Below, in pieces: positions 9,892 through 18,150 of a stretch of 64,000 nucleotides of DNA (its first letter is position 1; every line of letters begins with the position of its first letter). The DNA lies in contig CAJUEA010000001.1 in assembly GCA_910584975.1 (NCBI GenBank), forward strand, positions 186,001-250,000, written 5' to 3'. The translations under genes were made by a program, and so were the position numbers. This DNA comes from an uncultured Christensenella sp. Its GTDB lineage: Bacteria > Bacillota > Clostridia > Christensenellales > UBA3700. A model generated the notes under the pieces. It searched no databases, was not told the DNA's origin, and worked only from the letters and a program-made list of their open reading frames with translations.

Positions 9892-10521
9892 ATGAAACTA
9901 ATTTTACTGGGTGCACCAGGAGCAGGCAAAGGTACTCAAGCAACAAGAATAAGCGATAAGTATGGTTTGCCACACATTTCAACTGGAGATATTTTGAGAA
10001 AAAATATCAAAGAGGGCACTGAGCTTGGCATTGAGGCAAAATCTTATATCGATGCTGGTCAACTTGTTCCAGATGAAGTGGTTATTAATATAGTAAAAGA
10101 TAGATTGCAACAAGCAGATTGCAAAAAAGGATACATTCTTGATGGTTTTCCTCGCACTGTGGCTCAAGCCGAGGCGCTTGACAAAGTGGCTGAAATTGAT
10201 GCTGTCATCAACATTGCAGTTGACCCTGCTTTGATAGTTGACAGAATTACTGGCAGAAGAATGTGTGCTTGTGGCGAAAGTTATCATATCAGTATGGGAA
10301 TTGGTGAAACTTGTCCAAAATGTGGCAGCAAACTTTATCAGCGTGATGATGATAAGGAAGAGACTGTTAAAGCTCGTATGCAAGTATACGAAAATCAAAC
10401 AGCTCCACTTATTGATTATTACACAGCAAAAGATTTGGTTATCGATGTTGATGGTGGCAAGCCATTAAATGAAGTTTTTGAACAAATTTCTAAGGTGATT
10501 GATGATTACAATAAAAAGTGA
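9892..10521 (+). CDS. adk: Adenylate kinase
   Basis: It interconverts ATP+AMP and 2 ADP. The P-loop GAPGAGKGT is at residues 7-15, and DGFPRTVAQAEAL and the RDDDKEETV stretch are present. The LID carries a zinc knuckle, but its first half reads MCACGESYH (CxC spacing) where CxxC is usual; the second half CPKC is normal, and the segment between is short. 209 residues. The map start overlaps its 3' end. adk next to secY and map is the standard spc-operon tail. Confidence 0.97.
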   Translation: MKLILLGAPGAGKGTQATRISDKYGLPHISTGDILRKNIKEGTELGIEAKSYIDAGQLVPDEVVINIVKDRLQQADCKKGYILDGFPRTVAQAEALDKVAEIDAVINIAVDPALIVDRITGRRMCACGESYHISMGIGETCPKCGSKLYQRDDDKEETVKARMQVYENQTAPLIDYYTAKDLVIDVDGGKPLNEVFEQISKVIDDYNKK

Positions 10522-11245
10522 TAGTGAAATTCAGCTTATGCGTGAGGCAGGCGAAATTCTTAGGGATACTTTGAATATGCTTGCAGGTCATGTAAAGCCG
10601 GGAGTAACTACAAAAGAATTGGATAAATTAGCTCACGATTATATCAAAAGCCGTGGAGCAAAGCCTTCCTTTTTAGGATATGGTGGTTTTCCGGGCTCAA
10701 TCTGTACAAGCGTTAACGAACAAGTTGTGCACGGAATTCCTTCTTCAAGACGATTGAAAGAGGGGGACATAATTGGTATTGATTGTGGAGTGATTTATAA
10801 AGGTTGGCAGAGCGATGCAGCAAGAACATTTGCTGTTGGACAAATATCAGATAAGCACAAAAAACTTATTGAGATAACTGAACAATGCTTTTTTGAGGCA
10901 GTAAAAGTTATTCGCGATGGTGCAAGACTTGGAGATATTGGAGCTGCCGTGCAAAATTTAGCAGAAAGCAATGGCTTTTCTGTTGTAAGGGATTTGGTAG
11001 GTCACGGCATTGGCAAAGAAATGCACGAGGATCCTCAAGTGCCAAACTATGGAAAGGCTGGCAAAGGTCTTAGATTAAAGCGTAATATGACGCTTGCTAT
11101 TGAGCCTATGATAAACGAAGGGACTTATGAAGTTTCTGGACTGGACGACGGATGGACGGTGGTCACTGATGATGACGGATATTCCGCACATTATGAAAAC
11201 ACAGTTGTTGTAACCGAAAATGGTTGTGAGATTTTGTCGTTGTAG
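10502..11245 (+). CDS. map: Methionine aminopeptidase, type I
   Basis: It removes the initiator methionine from new proteins. The dimetal site ligands can be recognised in GIDCGV, SDAARTFAVG, GHGIGKEMHE, IEPMINEG and the final ENTVVVTENG. I choose ATG 10502 (247 residues), seven bases after AAGGTG; a TTG one codon earlier is possible. It overlaps adk by 20 bases, indicating tight coupling. Confidence 0.97.
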   Translation: MITIKSDSEIQLMREAGEILRDTLNMLAGHVKPGVTTKELDKLAHDYIKSRGAKPSFLGYGGFPGSICTSVNEQVVHGIPSSRRLKEGDIIGIDCGVIYKGWQSDAARTFAVGQISDKHKKLIEITEQCFFEAVKVIRDGARLGDIGAAVQNLAESNGFSVVRDLVGHGIGKEMHEDPQVPNYGKAGKGLRLKRNMTLAIEPMINEGTYEVSGLDDGWTVVTDDDGYSAHYENTVVVTENGCEILSL

Positions 11246-11253
11246 GAGTTGTT

Positions 11254-11526
11254 ATGCAAAACAATATCAAGGTCGGTTCGGTGGTTAAATGCACTGCAGG
11301 ACATGATAGTGGCAATTATTTTGTGGTAATTGAAGTGGAAGACGAACTTTTTGTAAAGCTTTGTGATGGAAAAAATAGAACTTTGGAAAAGCCAAAACGC
11401 AAAAAAATCAAGCATATCAAAGATACATATATCGTGCTAGAGGATATTGCAGAAAAGCTTAATGCAAAAGCCATTGTCCACAACAAAAGCATTCAAACGG
11501 CACTAAAATCAGTGCTTAAACAATAA
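11254..11526 (+). CDS. KOW-domain RNA-binding protein (L14e-like)
   Basis: A 90-residue basic protein with an N-terminal KOW-like beta segment ([21 protein letters not shown]) and a lysine-rich middle ([13 protein letters not shown]). Clostridia commonly carry such a KOW-domain protein between map and infA; its function is not established. It lies 8 bases after map and 10 before infA, which suggests a ribosome- or translation-linked role. Confidence 0.8.
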   Translation: MQNNIKVGSVVKCTAGHDSGNYFVVIEVEDELFVKLCDGKNRTLEKPKRKKIKHIKDTYIVLEDIAEKLNAKAIVHNKSIQTALKSVLKQ

Positions 11527-11536
11527 TGGAGGGGTT

Positions 11537-11758
11537 ATGTCTAAAGAAGATGTAATTGAAGCCGAAGGAAAAGTGGTTGAAGTTTTGCCAAATACAAATT
11601 TCAAGGTAGAATTGACTAACGGGTTTGTTATAAACACCTATTTGTCTGGCAAGCTAAGAAAAAACTATATCAAGATACTTGAAGGTGATACAGTTAAAGT
11701 TGAGATGAGTCCATACGATTTAACAAAAGGTAGAATAGTATGGCGTAATAAGAATTAG
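11537..11758 (+). CDS. infA: Translation initiation factor IF-1
   Basis: IF-1 (73 residues) is a single OB-fold that occupies the 30S A site during initiation. [19 protein letters not shown] and the C-terminal [20 protein letters not shown] are diagnostic. A TGGAGG precedes the ATG, and rpmJ follows after 15 bases. Confidence 0.98.
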   Translation: MSKEDVIEAEGKVVEVLPNTNFKVELTNGFVINTYLSGKLRKNYIKILEGDTVKVEMSPYDLTKGRIVWRNKN

Positions 11759-11773
11759 TTGGAGGATGAAACA

Positions 11774-11890
11774 ATGAAAGTTAGACCATCAGTTAAGCCA
11801 ATGTGCGACAAATGCAGAGTAATCAAAAGAAATGGATCTGTAATGGTTATTTGCAGCAAATATAAGAAACACAAACAAAAACAAGGTTAA
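11774..11890 (+). CDS. rpmJ: 50S ribosomal protein L36
   Basis: L36 (38 codons) opens [14 protein letters not shown], and its zinc ligands are Cys11, Cys14, Cys27 and His33. Most zinc-type L36 proteins are 37 residues with the histidine five after the third cysteine; here five residues intervene (CSKYKKH), one more than usual. It has a strong GGAGG. It ends the adk group, followed by a weak hairpin at 11884-11909. Confidence 0.95.
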   Translation: MKVRPSVKPMCDKCRVIKRNGSVMVICSKYKKHKQKQG

Positions 11891-11918
11891 TTTTTTGAAA
11901 AAATTACCTAAATTTTAC

Positions 11919-11947
11919 TTGATTAATTATTGCAAGTATGCTATAAT
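11919..11947 (+). promoter_or_regulatory. rpsM operon promoter
   Basis: TTGATT (11919-11924), a 17-base spacer and TATAAT (11942-11947), with the extended -10 dinucleotide TG at 11939-11940. This is a strong SigA-type promoter, so the alpha operon has its own start in addition to any readthrough. Transcription should begin near 11954. Confidence 0.85.
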
Positions 11948-11961
11948 ATATACTTGCAATA
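11928..11961. promoter_or_regulatory. Perfect 12-bp inverted repeat over the rpsM -10 box
   Basis: TATTGCAAGTAT (11928-11939) and its exact reverse complement ATACTTGCAATA (11950-11961) flank 10 bases that contain the -10 hexamer. The left arm lies in the promoter spacer and the right arm crosses the expected start site. It cannot form as an RNA hairpin from that start, so a DNA operator for a dimeric regulator is the simplest reading. Confidence 0.6.
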
Positions 11962-11982
11962 GTGCTTTGTAAAGTTGATTTT

Positions 11983-12056
11983 TCGCTGAAAGGAGCGGCT
12001 GAAGAGGTGCCTCATTCCAAATTATCGGGCAAACTTTTCTCCTAAGTATGCGATAA
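11983..12056 (+). promoter_or_regulatory. Structured leader of the rpsM operon
   Basis: The about 145-base leader can form a hairpin at 11983-11998 (TCGCT/AGCGG) and a two-tier hairpin at 12022-12056 (TTATCG/CGATAA outside, ACTT/AAGT inside). The 7-base loop TTCTCCT of the second hairpin is complementary to AGGAG at 11991-11995 and to the rpsM GGAG ribosome binding site. This permits a pseudoknot or sequestration switch. Autoregulation by S4, encoded in this operon, is the analogy from other alpha operons, not something shown here. Confidence 0.45.
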
Positions 12057-12099
12057 ACATAGTATTATTTTATTTATTTATTAATTTGGAGGTAGTTGA

Positions 12100-12468
12100 A
12101 TGGCTCGTATTGCAGGCGTTGATTTGCCGCGTGAAAAAAGAGTAGAAATCGGTCTTACTTATATCTATGGTATAGGTAGAGTTACTTCAAACAAGATTTT
12201 GGCTGCAGCTGGTATTAATCCAGACAAAAGAGTTAAAGACTTGACAGAAGATGAAGTAAGCGCAATTCGTGATTACATCGAAAAGAACCTTTCTGTTGAA
12301 GGCGATTTGAGAAGAGAAGTAAAATTGAACATTAAACGACTAATGGAAATTGGTTGTTATCGTGGTGTTAGACACCGTAAAGGTTTACCAGTTCGTGGAC
12401 AAAGTACAAAGCAAAATGCTCGTACTCGTAAAGGTCCTAAGAAGACTGTTAGCCGCAAAAAGAAATAA
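12100..12468 (+). CDS. rpsM: 30S ribosomal protein S13
   Basis: S13 (122 residues) in the 30S head contacts L5 and the P-site t[24 protein letters not shown] at the start, GLPVRGQ and the C-terminal [15 protein letters not shown] are typical. GGAGG is placed well. It is the first gene of rpsM-rpsK-rpsD-rpoA-rplQ. Confidence 0.98.
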   Translation: MARIAGVDLPREKRVEIGLTYIYGIGRVTSNKILAAAGINPDKRVKDLTEDEVSAIRDYIEKNLSVEGDLRREVKLNIKRLMEIGCYRGVRHRKGLPVRGQSTKQNARTRKGPKKTVSRKKK

Positions 12469-12482
12469 GGAGGTAATAAGAT

Positions 12483-12878
12483 ATGGCTGCTAATAAAAAA
12501 GTAGTAAGAAAAAGACGCGATGTGAAGCGTATCGACAAAGGTCGTTGCTATATTCAATCATCTTTCAACAACACACTTGTTACCTTTACTGATGAAAAAG
12601 GAAATACAATTTCTTGGTCAAGTTCTGGTAAGTTGGGCTTGAGAGGCTCTAAAAAGAGCACTCCATTTGCTGCTCAAATGGTTGCAGAGGATGCAGCTAA
12701 AATTGCAAAAGACTTGACAGGTTTGAAGAGTGTTGAAGTGTATGTAAAAGGTCCGGGTGCAGGTCGTGAATCTGCTATTCGTGCTTTGCAAGTTGTGGAC
12801 ATTGCTGTTACAATGATTAAAGATGTTTCACCAATCCCACACAATGGATGCCGTCCACCAAAACGCAGAAGATTATAG
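12483..12878 (+). CDS. rpsK: 30S ribosomal protein S11
   Basis: S11 (131 residues) lines the E-site platform. It has the [12 protein letters not shown] segment, the [14 protein letters not shown] motif and the C-terminal [15 protein letters not shown]. It lies 14 bases after rpsM, and rpsD follows after 11 bases. Confidence 0.98.
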   Translation: MAANKKVVRKRRDVKRIDKGRCYIQSSFNNTLVTFTDEKGNTISWSSSGKLGLRGSKKSTPFAAQMVAEDAAKIAKDLTGLKSVEVYVKGPGAGRESAIRALQVVDIAVTMIKDVSPIPHNGCRPPKRRRL

Positions 12879-12889
12879 GAGGTAGAGAA

Positions 12890-13513
12890 ATGGCTAAATA
12901 TACAGGTGCAGACTGCCGTTTGTGCAGAAGAGAAGGATGCAAATTATATCTTAAGGGAGATAAATGTTATTCTGATAAGTGTGCTGTTGTAAAGCGTCCT
13001 ACCGCTCCAGGTCAACATGGCACTTCAAGAAAGAAACCTACAGGATACAGCATTCAGTTGCGTGAAAAGCAAAAAACAAAGAGAATTTATGGTTTGTGCG
13101 AAAAGCAATTCAGAGGCTATTATGATATGGCTGAAAAAATGCGTGGCGTAACCGGTGACAATATGCTTATTCTTTTGGAAAGAAGACTTGACAATGTTGT
13201 ATTCAGACTTGGTCTTGGCTTGAGCCGTGCTCACGCAAGACAAATTGTTAACCATGGTCATATTACTGTTAATGGTTCAAGGGTTAACATTCCATCTTAT
13301 TTAGTAAAAGCTGGCGATATCATCGCTGTTAAGGAAAACAAAGTGGATAAGACTCTTTTTGCAGATATCAAAGCTGGCAAAACTGAGAATCTTCCAAGTT
13401 GGTTGGAGTTTGACAATGCTACTTTAAGCGGTAAAGTTTTAGAGCTACCTACAAGAGAGGGCTTGGACATTGCTGTTGAGGAGCACTTGATTGTCGAGTT
13501 GTATTCTAAGTAA
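12890..13513 (+). CDS. rpsD: 30S ribosomal protein S4
   Basis: S4 (207 residues) nucleates 30S assembly and can repress its own operon. The N-terminal part has cysteines at 9, 12, 17, 26 and 31, as in zinc-binding Firmicutes S4. The S4 RNA-binding domain ([20 protein letters not shown]) starts near residue 98. I start at ATG 12890, after AGGAGG, not at an in-frame codon inside rpsK. In many Firmicutes rpsD stands alone; here it is in the alpha operon. Confidence 0.97.
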   Translation: MAKYTGADCRLCRREGCKLYLKGDKCYSDKCAVVKRPTAPGQHGTSRKKPTGYSIQLREKQKTKRIYGLCEKQFRGYYDMAEKMRGVTGDNMLILLERRLDNVVFRLGLGLSRAHARQIVNHGHITVNGSRVNIPSYLVKAGDIIAVKENKVDKTLFADIKAGKTENLPSWLEFDNATLSGKVLELPTREGLDIAVEEHLIVELYSK

Positions 13514-13543
13514 GATTTAAATCCAAAATAGGAGGATGATTTA

Positions 13544-14494
13544 ATGATAGAAATTACTAAGCCAAAGATTGAATGTGCAGAAGTTATCAGTGGCAGAGAG
13601 GCACGCTTTGTTATCGAGCCTTTGGAAAGAAGTTTTGGAACCACACTTGGCAATGCACTTCGTCGTGTGCTTTTAGGTTCACTTCCTGGTGCTGCACCAG
13701 TTGGTGTTCGTATAGATGGCGTTAAACACGAGTTTTCTACTATCCCAGGTGTAAAAGAAGATGTTTCTGAAATTATACTAAATCTTAAGGGATTGGCTGT
13801 TAAAGCTTATACTGAAGATAAAGATTTCAAACAATTGATGTATATCAAGAAGGATACAGCAGGCGTTGTTACTGCTGCAGATATCGAGCACAGCTCTGAT
13901 ATTGAAATTTTAAATCCTGATATGTATATTTGCACATTGGAAAATGGCGCAAAGCTTGATATGGAGATCAATGTTGGGGTAGGAAGAGGTTATGTTTCTG
14001 CTAACATGAATAAAGATGAGGAGCAACCTTTAGGTTACATACCTGTTGATTCTATCTATACTCCTGTTGAAAGAGCAAGTTATTTTGTTGAGCCAGCCCG
14101 TGTTGGTCAAGACATTAACTATGACAAATTGACAATCGAGGTTGTTACAGACGGAACTGCATCACCTCATGAGGTTATAAGTCTTAGCGCAAAAATCATT
14201 AATGATTTGTTAGGATTGTTTATCGGACTTGTTGACAGCATGGCTGACAAAAATCTTTTGAAACAAGATGATGAAAAACAAACTAAAGTGCTAGAAATGG
14301 CTATTGATGACTTGGATTTGTCAGTAAGGTCATACAACTGCTTGAAGAGAGCTGGTATCAATACTGTTCAAGATTTGATTCAAAAGTCTGAGGACGATAT
14401 GCTTAAAGTTAGAAACTTGGGCAAGAAGTCACTTGATGAAGTTATGAAGAAAATTCATGAATTAGGTTTTGAACTACAAAGTAAGGATGAGTAA
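13544..14494 (+). CDS. rpoA: RNA polymerase alpha subunit
   Basis: Alpha (316 residues) dimerises to start RNA polymerase assembly, and its C-terminal domain binds UP elements and activators. The dimerisation core has TLGNALRRVLLGSLPG. The C-terminal domain from about residue 250 contains LSVRSYNCLKRAGI and RNLGKKSLDEV. The 30-base gap after rpsD is the largest inside this operon. Confidence 0.98.
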   Translation: MIEITKPKIECAEVISGREARFVIEPLERSFGTTLGNALRRVLLGSLPGAAPVGVRIDGVKHEFSTIPGVKEDVSEIILNLKGLAVKAYTEDKDFKQLMYIKKDTAGVVTAADIEHSSDIEILNPDMYICTLENGAKLDMEINVGVGRGYVSANMNKDEEQPLGYIPVDSIYTPVERASYFVEPARVGQDINYDKLTIEVVTDGTASPHEVISLSAKIINDLLGLFIGLVDSMADKNLLKQDDEKQTKVLEMAIDDLDLSVRSYNCLKRAGINTVQDLIQKSEDDMLKVRNLGKKSLDEVMKKIHELGFELQSKDE

Positions 14495-14506
14495 GGAGAT
14501 AAGAAA

Positions 14507-15013
14507 ATGGCAAGAAAGCTAGGAAAACGAACAGACCAAAGAATGCATATGTTGCGTAACCAAGTATCTGAGCTATTGTGGTATGGTCGTATTGAGACTA
14601 CCGAGGATAGAGCTAAAGAGGTAAAAAGACTTGCAGAAAAAATGGTTACTCTTGGTATTAAAAATTATGAAGATGTAGTGACTACTACTAAGACTAAAAC
14701 AAACGCTAAAGGTGAAAGTGTTGCTGTAGAAATTAAAAATGATGGCAAAAGAAAATTGCATGCTAGAAGACAAATGATGTCTTTCTTGCGTGATCTTCAA
14801 GAAATCAAAGGCGAAAAAGAGTCTAAATCAGCTTATAAAGAGAGAACTCGTGAAATTAAGCACCCTCTAATTGAGAAAATGTTTAATGAGTATGCTCCAA
14901 AATACGCTGCAAGAAAAGAAGAGTTGGGTCAAGGTGGTGGCTACACAAGAATAATCAAGCTTGGTGCAAGACGCGGCGATGCAGCTGAAATGGTTATCAT
15001 TGAAATGGTATAA
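14507..15013 (+). CDS. rplQ: 50S ribosomal protein L17, long form
   Basis: L17 surrounds the tunnel exit. [21 protein letters not shown] opens it and [20 protein letters not shown] closes it. At 168 residues it is longer than the usual 115-130: one insertion lies around residues 60-82 before KLHARRQ, and another in the [16 protein letters not shown] region. Long L17 forms occur in some clostridia, so this is lineage colour rather than damage. An intrinsic terminator follows. Confidence 0.95.
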   Translation: MARKLGKRTDQRMHMLRNQVSELLWYGRIETTEDRAKEVKRLAEKMVTLGIKNYEDVVTTTKTKTNAKGESVAVEIKNDGKRKLHARRQMMSFLRDLQEIKGEKESKSAYKERTREIKHPLIEKMFNEYAPKYAARKEELGQGGGYTRIIKLGARRGDAAEMVIIEMV

Positions 15014-15039
15014 TCACTAAAAATTTATGTTACGAAGCA

Positions 15040-15070
15040 AACAGCGGGATTTATTCCCGCTGTTGTTATA
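15040..15070 (+). terminator. Terminator of the alpha operon
   Basis: A 10-bp perfect stem (AACAGCGGGA at 15040-15049 with 15055-15064) and the 5-base loop TTTAT, followed by a loose T-rich stretch. It is placed 27 bases after rplQ. Confidence 0.85.
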
Positions 15071-15175
15071 ATTAAAAGATTTTTTTCATATTTTATTTTT
15101 AAAGCAATGTGCAATTAATCTTTAAAATGTTATAATTTTTTATAAATTAACCTTGCATTTGTATACATATAGTGT

Positions 15176-15215
15176 AAAAAGTGTCAAAAAAAGTATACTT
15201 TTTTTGACACTTTTT
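15176..15215. promoter_or_regulatory. Perfect 40-bp palindrome, copy 1
   Basis: Two 20-base arms meet with no spacer at 15195/15196 (left arm GTGTCAAAAAAAGTA preceded by five A; right arm is the complement). It could act as a bidirectional hairpin, or as an operator given its near-copy 146 bases downstream. Confidence 0.6.
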
Positions 15216-15327
15216 TAAACGCTTTTTGCTTAAAGTTAAAAAACTAATAGTTATCTAAAAACTGAAAATTACCAAATATTTCCTACAAATAGTATATCAT
15301 TTAATAAAAAATGTGTCAATGGATTTT

Positions 15328-15355
15328 TGTCAAATAATGTATACCTTTTTTGACA
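15328..15355. promoter_or_regulatory. Palindrome copy 2, overlapping a candidate -35
   Basis: TGTCAAATAATGTA joined to TACCTTTTTTGACA. It matches the core of copy 1 at most positions and keeps the GTATAC centre and TGTCAAA/TTTGACA ends. The distal TTGACA could be a -35 box for the downstream lipoprotein. Confidence 0.5.
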
Positions 15356-15439
15356 CTATCAAAAAACCATGATAAATAGGCGTTTATCTGGTTTAATTTT
15401 GCATTAATTTTATTTTTTGATAATTATTTGGAGGTAGAA

Positions 15440-17758
15440 ATGAAAAAATCAAAAATTATTCTTTTTACTATTGTGATAATTTTAGTATGTTGCTTGTCGG
15501 CAGTTTGTGTTGCTTGTGCAAAAAAGCATACGCATATATGGGATACTAATTGGTCATGTGACAATGAAAATCATTTTAAAAAATGTGTAGAATGTGATGA
15601 AAAAACTGAATTGGCCGAACATAGATTTAACGAAGGAGAGTGTGATATTTGTGGTTACATTGCTGAGGCATCACATTTGGATTTTGAGCTTTCAGAAGAC
15701 GGAAGTTATTACATAGTTGTTGGTGAAGGCAATTATACTGTAAAAAATTTGCATATTCCTTCAATACACAATGACAAAGCTGTTAAGAAGATTGGAGCAT
15801 CTGCTTTTGAAAGAAATAAAATAGTTAGGAATATAGTTTTACCAGATTCTATTGTGGAAATAGGGCAAAATGCTTTTCAATTTAATGAGGTGTTAAAAAG
15901 TATAGCTATTCCTCAAAGTGTTCAAAAAATCGGTGCAGGAGCATTTTCAGGTTGCTTGAATATGAACAAAGTGAATATCACAAATGTTGCAGCATGGTGC
16001 AAGATAAATTTTGCTGATTTTTATGCAAATCCTTTGTATTTTGCAAAAAATTTGTATTTAAATGGCGTTTTGCTTACTGATTTGTCTATTCCTCAAGGTG
16101 TTGAAAGTATTGGGAATAATGCTTTTGCAAATTGTCAAAACATTACTAATTTGAGCATTGCAAACAGCGTAAAAAAGATTGGAACAAAGGCTTTTTATGC
16201 TTGCAAAAATCTTGCAAATGTAAGCTTTTCTGAAAATTTGACAAGCATTGAGACTGAAACTTTTGCTTATTGCAGTAGTTTGAAAAGTTTGAATATCCCA
16301 AGTGGAGTGACATATGTTGGAGACTATGCATTTACATCTTGCACTAGTCTTGAAAATTTGCAAGTTCCAAGCAATGTGAAAACTATTGGGAAAAGTGCTT
16401 TTTCCTATTGTAGCAATTTAAGTGAAGTGACAATTAGTGATAGCGTTACAGATATCAAAGAGGACGCATTCAGCAATTGTTCATCACTTGTTAATGTGAC
16501 ACTTTCACAAAATTTAACAAAAATTGCAAATGGAATGTTTTATTTGTGCAGTAATTTAAAGAATATTTTTATACCAAATATGGTTAGTGAAATTGGAAAC
16601 AATGCTTTTAAGGGGTGCGTTAGTCTTGTAAATGTGACAGGTGGAAATGGCTTGCAAAAAGTAAATGTGGATGCATTTAATGGTTGCAAAGCACTTGTAG
16701 ATATTCAATTTTTAACAAATATTTCATCAATAGGGGATAGAGCTTTTCAAGGGTGTAACAGCATTGTAAATATTCAGTTGCCAAATAGTGTTGTTAGTAT
16801 AGGACAATACGCTTTTAGCAATTGTGGTGCATTAACGGATGTTGTATTGTCTAATAGTTTGGTAAGTCTTGGAACAGGTGCTTTTTCCAAATGTAATCTG
16901 CTTGCAAACATAAGTATTCCTAACAGCATTGAAAGTTTAGGAGAAGGGATTTTTACTGATTGTGTGGCTTTAAATTATAAAGAGTATGACAATGCTTTAT
17001 ATTTGGGGAATAGTGCGATTCCACATTTAATTTTGATGAAGGCAAAAACGAAAGATATAACCACTTGCAATGTCAATAGCCAAACAAAAATTGTTGATAG
17101 ACGCGCATTTGAAAGTTGTAAACTGCTAACAAATGTAACATTGTCAAGCAATGTAGAACAAATAGGTGCAAATGCCTTTAGTGCTTGTGTGGCATTAACA
17201 AGTATAACCTTGCCAAGCAGCATAAAGCAATTAGGTGCAAATACTTTTAGTGGTTGCAGTGCTCTTAAAAATGTATCAGTGCTGAGCAATATTGAAGTGA
17301 TTGAAACAGGAACTTTCAATGGCTGCACTGCGCTTAAAACAATTTCTTTGTCAAATAGCATAAAACGAATAAGTGCCAGTGCTTTCAGTGGTTGTGCAAC
17401 TCTTGTAAATATAACATTGCCAAACAATCTAGAACAAATTGATTCAAATGCTTTCAGTGGTTGTGTGTCACTTGCAAGTATAATATTGCCAGAAAGCGTT
17501 GAACAGATAGGCGACAGTGCTTTCAGAGGTTGTACTGAGCTTACTAGTATAACATTGACAAACAATGTAAATCAAATTGGTGCGAATGCTTTTAACGGAT
17601 GTGATAAACTTGTGAACTTGACTTTTAATGGCACAAAAGAGGAATGGGAACTTATAAAAAAAGGTGGAGGATGGAATTCAAACAAAAGTGCATTCCAAAT
17701 CATTTGTTCAGACGGCAAGTTGGATAAAAATGGCAATGTAATCAAGCCCAAAACTTAA
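15440..17758 (+). CDS. BspA-like leucine-rich repeat surface lipoprotein
   Basis: A 772-residue exported protein. A hydrophobic signal segment ends at a possible lipid-attachment cysteine (residue 26 in VCVAC, an atypical lipobox). A short Cys/His module follows (HTHIW, then CVEC and CDICG). From about residue 100 to the end there are roughly 25 repeats of the BspA/LRR_5 type, each with a core like SAFSGC preceded by IP.SV..IG. It ends with the common FNGTKEEWELIKKG closing unit. No sortase motif is seen. Such proteins mediate adhesion in gut and oral bacteria; the ligand is unknown. I start at ATG 15440 after GGAGG. Confidence 0.85.
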   Translation: MKKSKIILFTIVIILVCCLSAVCVACAKKHTHIWDTNWSCDNENHFKKCVECDEKTELAEHRFNEGECDICGYIAEASHLDFELSEDGSYYIVVGEGNYTVKNLHIPSIHNDKAVKKIGASAFERNKIVRNIVLPDSIVEIGQNAFQFNEVLKSIAIPQSVQKIGAGAFSGCLNMNKVNITNVAAWCKINFADFYANPLYFAKNLYLNGVLLTDLSIPQGVESIGNNAFANCQNITNLSIANSVKKIGTKAFYACKNLANVSFSENLTSIETETFAYCSSLKSLNIPSGVTYVGDYAFTSCTSLENLQVPSNVKTIGKSAFSYCSNLSEVTISDSVTDIKEDAFSNCSSLVNVTLSQNLTKIANGMFYLCSNLKNIFIPNMVSEIGNNAFKGCVSLVNVTGGNGLQKVNVDAFNGCKALVDIQFLTNISSIGDRAFQGCNSIVNIQLPNSVVSIGQYAFSNCGALTDVVLSNSLVSLGTGAFSKCNLLANISIPNSIESLGEGIFTDCVALNYKEYDNALYLGNSAIPHLILMKAKTKDITTCNVNSQTKIVDRRAFESCKLLTNVTLSSNVEQIGANAFSACVALTSITLPSSIKQLGANTFSGCSALKNVSVLSNIEVIETGTFNGCTALKTISLSNSIKRISASAFSGCATLVNITLPNNLEQIDSNAFSGCVSLASIILPESVEQIGDSAFRGCTELTSITLTNNVNQIGANAFNGCDKLVNLTFNGTKEEWELIKKGGGWNSNKSAFQIICSDGKLDKNGNVIKPKT

Positions 17759-17804
17759 AATTAGCTTTATATTTAATTATTTCTTTTTGTGGTGATAAAA
17801 AAGC

Positions 17805-17820
17805 ATTTTGTATACAAAAT
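17805..17820. repeat. 16-bp perfect palindrome with GTATAC centre
   Basis: ATTTTGTATACAAAAT lies just after the repeat lipoprotein. It shares the GTATAC centre with the two larger palindromes before that gene, so the gene is bracketed by GTATAC dyads. It could be coincidence in AT-rich DNA. Confidence 0.4.
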
Positions 17821-17836
17821 TTAAATATCAATGTTT

Positions 17837-17870
17837 TCCTATCAGTTTAATGCTGATAGGATTTACATTT
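17837..17870 (+). terminator. Terminator after the repeat lipoprotein
   Basis: A 9-bp stem (TCCTATCAG at 17837-17845 with 17853-17861), a 7-base loop, then a T-rich tail (TTTACATTTT). Confidence 0.75.
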
Positions 17871-18089
17871 TATACACTTTTGCAATAAAATTTGCGTATT
17901 ATGATTAGAGGATATTTGATTGATGATTTTTTATTGAAAATTGTTGATTTATTGCATCACTTTAACAAAAGTTATCGTTTTTTTTAGGCTAGTTATTGCA
18001 AAATTTGAAATTTAAATTGTGCATATGATTAACTTGTGAGACACTTTGAAGTGCTTTGTTGCTTATAAAAATACATAGTTGATATTTTA

Positions 18090-18118
18090 TTTACAATTTT
18101 TTTGCTGTATGATATAAT
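18090..18118 (+). promoter_or_regulatory. Promoter of the MFS gene
   Basis: TTTACA (18090-18095), 17 bases, TATAAT (18113-18118) with extended TG at 18110-18111. Confidence 0.75.
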
Positions 18119-18150
18119 TTTGTTGTTCAGCAAAAGCAGTAAAGGAATAT

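Larger units (their letters stand above)
15014..15439. other. Intergenic region with two related palindromes
   Basis: This 426-base gap holds the alpha-operon terminator and then two copies of a 28-bp dyad. The first (core 15182-15209, perfect, arms extending to 20 bp at 15176-15215) and the second (15328-15355, imperfect) both centre on GTATAC and end in TTGACA. No gene is seen. The second TTGACA has a weak -10 candidate (TAAATA, 15373-15378) at 17 bases, so it may be the promoter of the repeat lipoprotein. Confidence 0.6.

Noticed and set aside
11983..12056. Lysine riboswitch resemblance in the rpsM leader (CTGAAAGG and GAGGTGCC words)
   Set aside because: The words occur in the wrong order, the five-helix junction cannot be drawn, and the downstream genes have no link to lysine.
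15014..15439. CRISPR-like or insertion-sequence ends suggested by the repeats
   Set aside because: Only two palindromic copies, no spacers of equal length, no cas or transposase genes.
16975..17565. Long minus-strand reading frame inside the leucine-rich repeat gene
   Set aside because: It mirrors the repeat period of the plus-strand gene, has no ribosome binding site, and its composition follows from the complement of the repeats.
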